64,000 nt of DNA. Origin: Acanthornis magna (lineage: Eukaryota; Chordata; Aves; Passeriformes; Acanthizidae). Shown here piece after piece: positions 1 through 14,300 of this stretch. The stretch's first letter is position 1; each line of letters begins with the position of its first letter. The notes below the pieces were generated by a model that saw nothing but the letters and a program-made list of their open reading frames with translations, did not search any database and had not been told where the DNA came from. The stretch is from positions 10,836,501 to 10,900,500 of the forward strand of contig JAWUZG010000056.1 of NCBI GenBank assembly GCA_036785705.1, in the 5' to 3' direction. Made by a program: the position numbers and the translations under genes.

Positions 1-1291
1 TGCAGTGCTGCCAGAGATGTATCCAGGCTGCTTTAACCTGTTTATAGAGGCTTTCGGGGTATGTCTGCATTGCTCAGTAGAGATACCTGTTTTGGCTACA
101 CTCAGCTTTCCTCCAGAGCCTGAAGCAGTACAGCTGTGCCAGTGGGGCTTTGCATAAACTGAATTGTCATGTGCTGCTCCCTCTGTATGGCCACGCTCTG
201 GGCAGTGCAGTCCTGCTGCCTTGTGCAGGAGAACGGAGGGAACTCTCAAAAACTTCTGCCCTGTGGGGCACAAAGCTTTGCTGTCCTCACACATGCTTAG
301 GATTTCTTCTAATTTCAAACTTTCTAGTTTCTGCATGTGCTTCAGCTTACTGTTGCCTTTCATTTTGACAGGAGACCAACTCACATCCTTCCCATCAGAG
401 AAATCAGCCCTCACTGTTGCTAGCAGTGCTGAGCTATGGTCATGCAATGGAAGAGTTGGGGATCTCCCAATATCTCCGTTTCTGATAAAAGAGACTGACA
501 TCCAACACTCAGGTATGATGCATTGCTCATGTTCTTGCTCCAGCAATCCTATTCTGACAGACCAAAAACATCATGCAGGATTGCCCTGGAAGCCCCACTG
601 CTTACTGGGAATGGCTGCTCTCTGTCCTTTTCTCCCCAGCTCCCCTCCTCGTCCAGAACCTTCTCCTTTCCACCTCTCCGCTTTCCAGACAGCATCTGCT
701 GCCCACCAAAAGTGTGTTGTGTGGGCTCTGAAGAGGGCAAGAGATACATGCTTCAAATCTAATAGAAGTTCAGACTTCACAGGGCTATTGTTTTGTACAT
801 CTCCAGGGAATTCAGAGTTGGATTGCAGTGCCCAATTTCCAGAGATGATTGGCCAGTTTAAGGGTTTCAGTTCCGCAACCAAGTCTCCTCTGCAGCATGG
901 GACTGGCTGGGTGGTACCCCACATGTCAATTTGACATTGAGGAACTGGGCACCCATCTGCAACTTCTAAAAGTTTAAATTTAGTTTGCTATTATTTGGTT
1001 TTTCTTGTCTGAAAATTCCCCTGGTAAAAACACAGTGCTATTTCTATCTGTAGCCACGTCTTCTAAGGTAAAGCTCATCCACCTCTCTTCCTTCATTCTT
1101 ATCCCCGCTTCTTTTTTCACACTTTCAGGCACAGCTCTACGAAAGCTGGTATAAGTGTTGATGTAAAACTTTAACAGTTGGCATTTGGTCTCACTCCCAC
1201 TCTGCATGTCTTCATTTCTTTAGCTGTGATCCTACAACTGTGTGTGGGCTTGTGTTAGAAACCGGATCACTGACATGGTACAACAATTATC

Positions 1292-1344
1292 GAGGAAGGG
1301 AGGGAGAGGGGGAGGGAGGGAGGGAGGGAAAGAGGAAAGAAGGA
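1292..1344. repeat. GGGA-type purine-rich microsatellite
   Basis: 53 consecutive purines built from imperfect GGGA and GGAA units. It is a simple repeat in intergenic DNA with no gene context. Confidence 0.9.
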
Positions 1345-4300
1345 CAAGCTTGTTAAATTGACTTCACCAAGGTCTCTTAGAGGATGCACCTTCCTTCTCT
1401 CCCTGCATGGCTTTCTCTCCCTCCTCTATCTTTGCCCACCTGAGCACTGCCACCTGCCACTAGTAGATCACATTTCTTGTAATCAGCTCTTCAGATCCTG
1501 TGTGTACAGGTGTATAACATCATGGTAACAAAGTTTTCTGTCTTTGTCTTGTGCACCTTTTCACCAAGACAGAGAAAAATGTATTTGTACTACTGGGGCA
1601 CATAGCACACAGAAGAGAAGCAGCACGTCAGATTAAAATAATTGCAGTTCTGTATTGTAAGGAGGATGTGTTAACGGGGCTTTTCAAGCAAGTCTGTTAG
1701 CCTCTGAGTGCTCATGGGGGATGCTGGGTGGTATAATGATAGAATTTTCACATGACCAGAATTTCATTACATCATTTGTTAGCATATGGAATGCCACAAG
1801 GGAGTTCTACTTTATTTAACATAGTAACAATGAACAGCTGGCTGCATTACAGTCCTCTGTGTCAGAGAGGATACAGTCAAAATATATTAGCCTAGTTTAA
1901 AACATTCAAATTACTTTTTTGTAGGCTGGCCAGTATGCCCCATGAGTGAGCAAAAACAAGGAAAAGACAACTCAATAGTGGAAATAAAATGTCAAACATA
2001 ATGAGAGACTGAGCGCTAAGCAGAAGAAATGTTGGCATGAAGGGTGTTAGAGGGATTTAACCTATTTAAGGGACATGGATTTTAAAGGTATCTAGTTTCC
2101 AGGACTGCTCTGTTGTCTACCAGGACTTTAAGCCAGGAGTTATATATGATTCAATGTTGATATCACTATTCTGATAAAATTATGATTTTACTTGCCTGAA
2201 AATTCCAGTGTTAAAAATGTCAGCTATTAGCTCCTTTCGTAGCCCTGTGAGTTTAGCAGGGACATTTGATCATTCCCAGCTACTGGCATTGCCTCGTCTG
2301 TTAGGGCTGTTCTGCAGCACCTCTGCTCCCTTCCCCTCCAGCCATGTCACACAGCATCACTGCTGCTGCAGTGAGGGCACCAGACATCCCTGACAGTTTT
2401 GATATGTATTACACAGAGAAGCCCAGAACCTTCTGCAGGCTAGCACTGTGTGATGTGTCCCAAAAGCTGCCACATGCAGTTGCAGCCCCTGTAATGGCTA
2501 ACAGACGGTGCTATGTTCACTTCTTCTGTCTCTGGGCAGCCTTTATGAAGTCTCCTAGTTTTTCCAAGTCTCAGCTCACCAACTAGACAACCAGGATTAA
2601 GCATAATTTTCTCATGTGTTTTGACAGATGGATGGAATTCTCTGATTTTTATTCCATAGCAAATCAGAAATACTCTGCACAAACTCCCATTCATGTAGGA
2701 TTTTTAGAGAAGTTTACTCGAGTGCATACAGTATTATACAAGTTAATAATAGGAAGAAAGGGAGTTAGATGTCACTTCTTGACAGTTTGTGGTATTTCCC
2801 ACAGACCTTTTCAGAGTGCTTTGCAAATGTAGTTTTACAAGCTGAATAGGACATTGTGTTCCCACAGTTCCTATAAAAGATCTTTTCGTAATATTAAAAC
2901 GTGGCATTGACAGGAAGCTGTCCCTCATGACTGGCCTGATTTTTTTTGTTTTAAATATGCACAGTTACACCTTGGCATTTGTATTTTTCTAATAGCCAAG
3001 AGAATAACACTGTCATTAGCTTTTCTTGCCATTAGGCACAGTTAGACATATTCAGCATGTCCAGTGTTACAGGAGCTGATGTCTTTGGGCATTGGTGTTT
3101 GCACTGCTTTCTGCACAGCTCACCTGCCATTCAGCTTTGGAGGCAGATGGCCAGAACAAAGAAAGGCCAGCTTTGGCCTTACAAACTGCTGAATGAACAA
3201 CCACTTGAGGTTTTGTTGCACATTTAAATGTAACTTAGTCATACTTAAATGCCCAGATGAAAGGGGATTCAAAATTGGGAAGGGAAAGAAAGAAGAGCAA
3301 AATGCAGCAATAGTCTTGAGGTATCACCTTCAAATGAGGTTTTAACAAGATGTACCTGTTTAAGGTTGAACAATTGGACAAAGGACTGAATGATATCTTA
3401 CAGATTTTTTTTTTCAGACACATTTTTCTGATCTTTGAAAGACAGTGAGGTGGAAACACTTTCCTCAGCCCCAAATGAAGTGAAACAAAATTCATCTTTA
3501 TGAAGATGGAAACTGATCTTTGATCAGTTCCTCTGAAACAAATAGAAAGAGACTGACATCGTCTCACATCTTACAGTCACTGATGGGGAAAGTGAGGACT
3601 GAAGGTGGTCAGGGCAGGTGAAATCTGCCTAGTGCATTGACTTTCTGCTGCTTGGGTCCATAACTGACAAATGCACTTTTGGAAATGGACTGGAAAACAC
3701 AAAATGCAAAGGTTCTGCCAGTCTGCAGCAAGAAAATGACATTCCTGCCTTCCAAGCAAGAGATGTTGAAACACAAAGCTGCTGTTCTTAAACACTGCTC
3801 CTTGTGCAGAGGTGTTAAATCAGTTTATGTACCTAACACAAACATGACTAGAATCTGTGAGAAGGAAGGTTTCTGCCTCCTGCAGCATCCTAGCTGAGGA
3901 GACAAGCAGTAGGATGTGCAGGCAGTGCTGGTTAAAGGTGGGATGAAAACAGTAACTTGACTCAGCTCGGTCTTTTGATGGGAGCAAGTGAATTAGAATA
4001 AGAGATGTAGCATTTCATGTTGGCTTGAACATTTCAAATTACAGAGAGGACACTAATGTAATAAAAATTTTATTGTCTTCAGAATAATGGAGGGATTTAT
4101 TATGGTTTTTGTGTGAGAGGAAATGCTGTAATTAAGACTACACTATAAAAACAAGTGTGACAAGAGCTATTTTTAAGGTTCTCAAACTCGTTGACAAATT
4201 CTCCTTTTAAGCTTTCTTGCTTCCTCTAACAGTGGAAAAAACCTATGATGTAAAAAAAAATCATAATCACAAGCCCATATTAAGCTTGTCAAAAAAAGTA

Positions 4301-7300
4301 GAAAATTAAATCAAATACATTCCAGTTTGCTTAATTTAACAAAAATAGGTTTAGAAGCACCACAGTAGGGTTCAATGGGGAAAAGTAGCACCTATATAGC
4401 ATTTTCTATGCCTACATCTTTTAGATAAAGAATAGCTTAACACAGTTGTTGCCGAAAATTATGCATCCTAAATATTTCAGCGCTGAAGAGCTAACATGTA
4501 TTGCTTAATATTCCCCTTTTTACAATTTAGCATTGCCATTATAAGGCTTTGATGTATTGTGTCACTTTAAAAAGTCACTTCAGTATTTGCTCAATGCATG
4601 TTTTGGTACATAGGGATGAAATTAAGCATTGCTTAATTGAGGATTCAGTTTATCTTTCTGCAGTATTTCTGTTAATGCAGTGCCACAATGGACATTTCAG
4701 CCTGGGACATTCTGGTGCTCAGCAAGAGCTGATTCCAGGTGGGCTCTCCTACCTGCTGGGAGGATGCTCAATAGCTGGAGTTGTAGTGCTAAATAGCCTG
4801 CAAGTAAAACATTTTATAAACCTGACTGCATTTAGCCTCTGTGTTTTCATTATAGCTATTTTCCAGACACCAAAAGTTGAGTTTATTTTTTGAAAGAGAC
4901 TCCACGAGTATAAACTAGAGCACAACTTTTTATTATTTGTAAATGTTACGTGTTTTATTGCTGAAGAGCAGTATCAAAACTTTACACAGGACATTGAATT
5001 CAGTGCTGGTAAGGGAAAATGATCCATCCTCCCTATGCAGAAAGCATTACGTCACGAAGGGATGGAAACAAAGAGCTCTGAGGGACTGGGATAGGCAAAC
5101 TTCCCTCCATTCACAGGAAATGGGTGAAGCCTTGCTTGAAATTATTATTCAGACGTTTTGTGCTGTGAAGGAAATGTCTCCTGATAGCACAAGCTATTGG
5201 TTTCCTGTTGTGAACTAACAGTTTTGGCGTAACCAAGAATGGACAGGAAGGGCAAATGATTGGGGGTCATTGGAAGGACTTATTTTAATGAAAAGACCAG
5301 ACCAAGTAAGTGGGAAGAAATTTGGCCTGAAAAAAAGTTGAAATTAAAATGGGGGAAGGGGCTCAGATGCTGATTGCTACAGTGGAAATAATAACCAAAA
5401 AATGCCCCCCATGAAATGTTCACAGGGTTAGCAGGGGGAACACTGTTGTTGGGCAGGAAGTAGTGCAGGGGGAGAAAGCCCTTTGTGTCCTACCTAATTA
5501 AGAGCCTGATTCAACAAATATATATCCGGCTTCTACCCCAAGGAAAGCAATTTTTGGATGTTTTCACAGATGCAGAATTGTTTTGGGTTTTTTTTACAAC
5601 TAGGACCTTAGAACAGAGGCACTTTCAAGTGCTCTTTTTCAGGCAGGATGTATAAATAGCAGGTCCCTGCACTGCCTGAGCCAGCTGAGTGTGCACCTTC
5701 CAGGCAAAGGGAACGCAGGCAAAGGCTCACACCACGTTCCTGCCTGGGGCTTCCTTCCCAGCCGGCTGCAAGAGAAGACAGGAGGAGGCTTCCTTGTCTT
5801 TGCTGAGGTCTTTGGGGATCTGTGCCACCTTCCCAGGCTTGCTGATGCCATGCCAGGTCAGCCCTGCCATGTGCACTGCTGTCTGTCACTGTGGCTCTTT
5901 TCTCGAGGGGACAGTGCTCACAGCTGGTCACAGCTGCAGAGGCCACAGAGCTTCCTCCTGGAACATCCCAGGGGCTGGAGCAAGGCAGGGCATGGCAGGG
6001 AGCGCTCGCTGAGCTCTCTCCTGTCACTCACAGCAGTTCACTGTCACCACCACAAAGTAAATCTAAAAATCTCTGCAGTGTTGCAGACTTCTTTTCAAGA
6101 TGGCAACCTAAGTTTCATGTCAAGCATTCAAAGTGCTTAAAGGCTATTTCTAAAAATCAATGAAATATGCTTGGATTTTTGTGTTATGTGCTTCTGGCAG
6201 CAACCATTTTCACCCTTGCAAAGATTATTTTGATTGTGTGGAAATTTAGGTTGTAGAAAATGGCTGCCTGGTTCAGAAAAAAACATGGAAAGAGTCACTT
6301 TGTTTTTGCCGATTCTTAAAGGGCTGCCTCTAAAGAGTTTCTTAAGATGCCAAACCCACAAGAGTTCATAAAAATGTGCCTGAATTTGTTTTTGTATTTA
6401 ATATATACAGATTTTTTAAACCCATATACAATATTTCTGCTTTCCACTCTTAGAAAAATACAAACTTCAGTCACATTGGAATCATGCTTTTTTTTAACAT
6501 CTCCTTTTAAATATTTTTGTTTCCATTTAGGACTGCCAACATTACCATGGAAACCCCCAAAAATAAAGACTTTCCCAGCCTTGTGAGAGTACACCTGCAA
6601 GAGCAAGAATTGTCTATCAAAAGCAACTTCCTCCTTATGGGTGTCACCTAAGGACATTTTGTGTGGTCAGTATGACTTTTTATCTCAAAATATATTGAAA
6701 TTATATTCTTAGCATTGATACAATTTGATATCTTGCCATGGACCAGTAACAAATATCTGTTGCTATCCAATAGTGCTCTCTTTAATATACTATCGCCATT
6801 TCAAGAGGAAAAACAGCTCTTGACAAACTGTAGAGTTGAGTTTGGAAGCCCTGAAATAACAGATGAAATAATCACTCATCTCAGTGAGACAAACATGTAA
6901 AATGAAGATCTAATAAGCTGTTTTAATATAAATCATTCCACTGGCTTCAGAAGGACTTGGATCACAGTTACAAAGAGAATTGCAAGAATTCATCTGCTGC
7001 TTCCTAGTAGAGAGGTGGAACATATTTACTAGTGAGCAGTTGGCTACTATCAAAATGGATCTGTTTAGACTTTTCAACATTGCTAATTTTATCTTTTTTT
7101 TTATTGCTACAGAATTAAACAAATTGATCTGAAATTTTATATCTGCAGCTAGTTCTGTGCAGTTTTCAAACAATAAAAAAAATTTTAGTTAATTACAGTG
7201 GCTTAGGATGTATTTTTTCCAAGCAGAAGGCAGCTATGGTGGTAGGACTGAACTCAGATAATCAGGCAGTATCTATGGATAATATTTCAAGACAATGTTC

Positions 7301-10300
7301 TTGTAATAACAAACCCTCAAACCAACATGATATTTCCATTCTTTTGGTGCCTACTCTCTGTTCTTAACTATATGAATTGTATATTCTGCTTGCCAAATTG
7401 TTAAGATTTCCAGTATATGAAGGCTTTTGATTTGTGTACCTTTCTGCAGTGCGGTGGCAATTTGACAGCAAGTCTGCATCAGTAATGAGCACCACTGGGA
7501 AAATAGAGAATTTTTTGTTTGTTTTTCTGTATTAAGGACTTTCCATGATTCCAAAACCAATGAAAAACTGAACTTTAAATAATGCTAGAAATACACCTTT
7601 GTATTATTACCAAGAGCACAGGAAAATTACCTACTTTTTTTGTTGTTGTTATTTAAGCATATTAAAAAACCTAATTTAAATGCATTCAGGTGTCACCAAG
7701 ATTTGCTTCTCACTGCTGTTTTAATAAGCAAAGTCCTCAGCAGTGCTGTTTTTCAGCACAGGCAAACCTCAGAAATGCTAACTGTAACATCTGCATGATG
7801 TGTCTAATACCGAATGATCCTGTTCAAATCAATAGACACCTTGGGAAATTAGATGCTATTCCATATGAACAGGAGCATGAGACCTCAGCTCTCCAGGAGT
7901 GTTGAAGTACTAAAAGAAAGAACAAATTCAGTCCTCAAACCAAGTGTTTGCAGTACAGAGCTGAGTCTAAATAGGGAGAGATTTATTCAAGCAGAATATT
8001 TAGCTGTATGTGACAAATCAGAGTCATGACTGTTGCACCATCTCTGACTATAATCTCATTAGAATATTATATTTTTGCAGGACTGGAGCTTCCTGTTGTA
8101 CAAATGAAAAATTTTCCCAAAGAAGTCTGGTGTTTGTAAGAAGAAATCTTTTCAAAAGTGCACAGGTACTATCAACAAGACACAAGAGTGCTGAAGTAAT
8201 TTTTGCTGAATTTACCCACTGTAAGTACTGCACGATCAAAGTTTTGTATATTTGCAGTCAGTCAGGTTTCTGTGTCTTAAGAGAAATGTTTCCCCAACAA
8301 ATGCTGATTCAAATGCTGTACATTCCCACTGCTTCAGTTTTTGCTCTAGGCTAAGCAGATGATTATTTAGTGTTGCTACAAGCTGTCATATTTCTTCTGC
8401 TGCTCACCAAAGAGGTGGTTGTGTTTCAGCGTTAGGCAGGGAGTGTTCCTGTGTGTGCATCTGTGCCCAAAAGGACCATTCCAAAAGGTTTGTTGCCTAT
8501 GTTCATTAATACCCTTTAAGATTGATTGTTCTTGCAGATGGCAGCAGAAGTTGAACTTCCCTGTGAAGGTGGGTAGGAGTGGCAACCAGATGAAACTGGG
8601 ATGGGTTTTAAGTGTTTTAAATTCTTCTGTGACAAAAAGCATAGAAACTGTGGATAGGATAAATGCATGAGGGGTTACCATGTGGGGTTAATTTTTCAGG
8701 AATGAAGTGGAGAAATGAAAATGAAATTAATTGTAGTGGAATTTGTGAACTGGCATAGAATTGAGGTCAGTCATTGTAAAATTATTCCTCTTCCTCTGGC
8801 TGGATGCTCTGCGCAAGCTGCAATTCCCCCTCCTACTGCGTTAAAATCACTTCTTTTCATTTGTGTGTGCTTTCTGGAACTGATGAGATTAAAACAGCAT
8901 AATACCACTTCAACTCAATAGGAAATGATTGCAACTGAAAAGCATTTATTTATTTGATGTGAATCATTCTGTAGCACATTTCAGTTCCATATGGGAGAGA
9001 GGAGTTTTTCATCTTTTAAATGTTTACTTAAATAGGAGAAGTGAGATGTTCCTGTCCCTGGCACCTTTACTTTGCTAATGCAGCTGACACACACCTCAGT
9101 TTATAGTGCTGATGTATTGCAAGAGGACATCTAGGATAGTTCCAGCTATTCTAGGATTTATTGTTACCACATCAAGTCTTTGCAGTTGTTTATGAGGATC
9201 CTGGTCAGTGTAAAAAAGAAATAATGATGTATTAGTATCATATTAGTATCATAGAAAAGGTTACAAACAAAGAAAAAAGAGTGGGTTTTGTTGTAATGTC
9301 ACTGTCTGTTGGCTCCACCTTGCTAGTAGCTTTTAAAATGAGCTAGATATTAAATAGCCACAGGTTTGTCTAAAAATAAAGTAGATGCTTTAGGGGGAAA
9401 GTTTTCTCTTAATTAAGAGGATGAGTGAATTGTGGAGAGAAAAACTTAATATTATGGTAACCATAATATCTGACTTTGTACAAAAAAACACTGTGTGTTT
9501 AATGACAGCTTTTTTTATACCAATGCACAGCTTTGCATCTTTTTTCCCCAACTTAGTTAACAGTACAGATCAGATCCTTTTATTCCAATTTACATACATG
9601 CCAATCATTCCAGGATGGAACTAACAATTGTATTGTAGCAAGAGAGAACCAGAGTTTGTGGGGAAAGAACATACACAAAAAAATCCTCTTTTTTAGGACA
9701 ATTAATATAATTGGAAAGAACAGGCAGGCTTTTGGACTCAAAGTCCTTTCTCTGGGTCTGAAAAGGAGTGGCAGAATCTAAGATAGAGGTGAGATTAGGT
9801 CCGATTCCTCTTAGTTTAATCTAATTATGTTAGTTAGGCCACTTGAGAGATAAGGGTACTTAGCATGCGTAGAGCAAAGCTCCCTTCCATGTTACAGCAA
9901 TCACGCTCTGCTGGGAAAAGTTGCGTTGCAAGGAGAGCTCCAGAAGCCTGTACATCAGTTTTCAGGGACCTCCTGGGGTCCCTAATTGCTGGCAGGCACC
10001 CAGCCATGCTGGCAGCACACACAGCACTCAGGCACTGGAATACAGATCTGGAGAGTGTCCACACAAGCCAAGTTAACGATGCAGGTTTGCATATTGGGAC
10101 CTGTGCCTTCAGCAGTGACTGTCTGACTGCTGAGGAGCCCGAGTCCTTCTCAGAGACTGACAGCAGCTCAGTGCCTGTCATTTTGGGAGCCCCTCTGGAG
10201 TCTCCCCCTTGAACTGCTGGGTGGACAAGATTCCAACCAGGCAAATGGATGGATTACCAATAAGTCTTGTTCCTTGGCCATCTGGATGTACTGCTACCAC

Positions 10301-11312
10301 CAGGCTCATTTTTCAGCTTGATGAACGTAATGATTTTGGCAATGGTTGTGGCTGCTCCCAATCATTCTTTTAACAATTTCCATTACCCTGGCCAGTTATT
10401 TTCAGGGTCTTGGCCTTTTCCTTCAGAGCTATGTGATTTTATGTTTCAAGATCTGTGAATAGCAACTTGTACAAGTATGTCCCTTTGTGTCTGCCCCTCA
10501 TCTTGGAGCAGTTTACATACAGCAAATGCCTTTTGAATGGGCTTGTGACAAAGTGACTCAGACAATGCTGCTCTAAATAACCTTCCCACAGATCGTGAGT
10601 AAAAAGGAGAAAAGTTCCAGCTCTCCATTTTGCTGGACAGGGCACGCACACTAAGCATATAGTCAGGTGGAAAATAATGTGGGTTTCACAATGGTGTCAG
10701 TAGCAGATCCCAGCTGTTCCCTTCGATATAGCACACATAGGGACTCCCCATACAGGGCTGGTTTCAGCTCCATTTTACTCTACAGTTTAGTCTATCTTTA
10801 GGTTTTTTCAGCCCCAACAGGCATCTTCTTGTGTATTTTAAGCTGAAAGAAAAGTCAGCAAACAAAAACTGAGCCTGCACAGGCACCCAGAAACAAAGCT
10901 GTCATTATAGGATATGCAACTGCTTTTTCTGAAGCATTGCTAAGTCTTATTCTCTCAGATCTGTACACACTGTCCAGTTCACATCTTAGACCATTGGGGG
11001 AAGAAAAAGTTCCCAAACGTGCTTGAAATACTAAACTAGTCCCAGGAGGAAAAACCTAAACAAACACTATCCCCCTCAGTGAACACGCCCGATCCTTCCC
11101 TAACCTACGCAGCCACTGACACTCTTATCACGTTCTTCCAGCAACTCTGTTCCATTCTTCGGAAGGAAGGCTTACACTGCTTGTACAGTTTTTTGTCACC
11201 CCTGTAAATTGCATGCCTCAGTTACTGAGCCAGCTGTTCTGCTGATGCTTAGAAGGGCTTTCACACACAGAAAGGAATTCTGTATAAAAATGCTGCTGCC
11301 CTAAGACTAGGT

Positions 11313-11363
11313 GGTGACTAGTGGTGACTGGTCATTAGGTCACCCCCGGTGACTTGTGGTGAC
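11313..11363. repeat. Cluster of GGTGAC motifs with an inverted copy
   Basis: Four direct GGTGAC copies at 11313, 11323, 11348 and 11358 in 51 bp, plus an inverted GTCACC at 11339-11344 that pairs with the third copy across a 3-nt spacer. AGGTCA at 11337-11342 equals a nuclear-receptor half site. Whether this is a regulatory cluster or a decayed short repeat cannot be decided here. Confidence 0.5.
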
Positions 11364-14300
11364 TGGCGCCATTCGTTACACAAGGGGCCAAAGAGCAGAC
11401 AGACATTTTGGCAGAATGGCTTCTGAATGACAAGTTTCCTATTATCAACCTTTACCAGTGTATGTACACATCACAGTAATATAGACCAGGCATCTCTAAT
11501 TACCACTGCTAACTCACAAAAGCAGGGTTGGCTAGTCTTAGCCTCTTGACAGAAGAAGTTATAATAAGAACCAAAGCTGCACTTGGTGAAAATTACCAGT
11601 TACTACCAGAAATAAAGACATTTCTGATGCCATTTCCTTGAATATATAGTTAATAGTTTCAAATGTTAGAAAGCATGTGCCAGCTCCTCCCCATCATACA
11701 GCTGCACCGACTCCACAGTTTTTGGATTCAGTTCAAATCTTGTTTTCAGTATGACAAGAACTTTTGCCAATACTGTAGTTAAGCAACAAGAATAATTCCA
11801 GTAATAAGACAGACAAATAAAAATACCTTAGCAAGCAGGTAAGGATCTAAAGCCTTAGGAAAGGCTGGGTAAGTTTTCAGCACAAATAGGACCATAGCAA
11901 ATTAAATTTGCTAAATAAATTGTGCCTGAGATGGCCATTCGTAGAAACAGGTCTTGAGCCACAGCCTTTCCACATGGCCTTTCCACGTGGCCTCTGCAGA
12001 CAACCTGAATCCAGACTGTCTAAAAGTGCTGTGTCCTCAAGACAGCCCTTATCAGAAAGGCCATGGAATATCTTTTCTGTCTAGCCTCAAACATATGGTT
12101 TCATCACAAGGACAGATGGGATGTGGGGATGTGACAGGGACAGGTAATGCTCAGGGCTTGCCAGCACTGCAGGATAAGGGTCAGCTGCTGGGAGTGAACT
12201 CGAGTTTTCTCGAAGTGTACCAGTTAGTTCATCAATCCCAAATGTGATCCTGGGACCTGATCAGGAGTTTAATTCAAAGCAGTACATTTGTTCTTTAGGC
12301 TGTGCTCAACTCACTGAGCTTTCTTATCCACTGGATCAAGGAAAGCCACAAAAATTATGCATTAGGTATGCACAGTTTCATAGCAAATGCAAATACACAC
12401 TTTAAATGTCATAAGAATGCAGTGGATTGCATTCATAGTATGCTGGTGGCCTACTTAAATACTGGCATTTTCTTCTCTTAAATGCATATGTAATTTATAA
12501 TAACCAGCTAACATCAGGAAGCTCTTCATGCTCCAAGGCTGAAATACTTGTATATTATACTTGTATACTGTACTGCCCCCAAAGACTAATAGTAAAACAA
12601 AATAGGAAAATTCACTCCCTAGAGAGAAGACTCCTCTAGGCTTTAAGGATGGCTTTAACCATCCAATGAAAGCTTTACAAAAGAGTTGATACGTGCAGTG
12701 TCACTAAGGCTCAAGACTACCCCAACATATGTCTGTCTGATGAGGTGCCTATGGCACAGCTGTAGCATTACAAACACATACCAGTAAATCCACCTCTCAA
12801 TGCACTTCATCTCTCTTGGGAATGAAGTTCATCCTTCACAATACAACATGGTCTTCCAAACAGAAGGAGAAAGAAAATAACATTTATCATTCTTGTGCCA
12901 AGCAGAGTTCGGCTTGAAAGAAACCGGATGAAATGTGTATCATTCATCTAAGGAACAAATCCACACTACAGATTTGTCTGAGAGACAAGTGAATGCGATC
13001 CAAAAAAGCTATCCATTTCAGAATGGGAGGCTTGAATTCAGTCCAACCAGAAAATGCATGCTGAGTAGCATCCATTTATTCAGAGTAGTAATGGTTTCTT
13101 CTAAAAGCACATTGCCTTGATCATTGTGTTAAACATAGTATATATAACCAACAGAAATCCCCATCTTTGCAAATGCAGGCTATCTGCCAGTTCCACAAAG
13201 GGATTTTTTTTCTAAATAGCTACTGCATAAGGGCTGTTGCCTGCAGAGCAGGTTTTGTGTGCTCAGCCTACTGCAATCATCAGGTCTGAGAGCACAGTAA
13301 ATGGAATTCACAAGCCTTTCCAAGTCACCTCCTGTGTAAAGCCCTGAACAGACAGTCCCAGAAGTGAAGTAAGGAACAACTTCCCTCTCCGCCCCTTTGG
13401 GCAGCTCACATACATGCTTTTAGCAATACCTAAAACAAGAAAAACACCTACAGCCACTTCACCAGGACTGACAGAAACAGAACGGAAATGAGAAACTGAT
13501 TAAGTGGAGAGCCAGCTTCATATGCAGAGAAACTTCCAACTTTCGTTCCTAACGACTTTTTAAAAAGTGATTCAGTTTTGCTTGTATTCCCCTTGAAAAA
13601 AATAAAAATCTTGGCCCATGAGCTCTCAGTGCCTACACAGATGAAAGCTGTGTGAGGCCTTAAATGACTTCAGCAGGAAACTACTGGGAAGGGGAGGGGT
13701 CTGTTTTCTGACAGTCCCATTACACATTTCTAGGAAAAATCTTTTCAAGTTCTGTGGACGAAAACGAAACAGAATTACAACACTGCCTCTCTTTTGGAGA
13801 CAATCAAACAATACTTTTCCTGCTCCCATGCTGGAGTGCTGCAAAGTAATTCCCTTCTTTTTTTATCTCCTCTGTTTCTCAGGATCTTGGGGTCAGGAAT
13901 AGCACTTCAGATAGAAGAAATTGTAAGAATCAATGCATTCAATAGGACCCATGTTTGTTTCATGTAACATTAAGGAATACTTTGTTCTGCAGTTGCATTC
14001 ATAAATCCTTCTGCCATTTCCCAAACCCCTCACAAACTGTTTAGTGAGCTCAGGAGTTTTCTACTTAGTTACGATGACAGAGCACTCGACTACTGCAGGA
14101 CCATGGCAAAAACAGACTGAGCAATAACAGACATCAGCCAACGTCACCCCCAGATCACTGGGGTGGAAGGTCATCCTCAAACACTATTTCTATTTTTTCC
14201 CCTCTTGCTAAAGTGCTCTGGGAAAAATCCTCTTTTTTAGTGTAATCTAATTAAAAATTAGAAAGCCACCACCACTTACACAGCTGCAATTCCTGGCTGT

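Noticed and set aside
9228..9252. Short tandem duplication (ATTAGTATCAT twice), similar to a 16-bp one at 19052-19086
   Set aside because: Too short and common in AT-rich intergenic DNA to be meaningful.
9834..10244. Overlapping ORFs of 115 and 136 codons on opposite strands
   Set aside because: No recognisable domain. The sequence is merely GC-richer than its surroundings; it could be an old repeat remnant.
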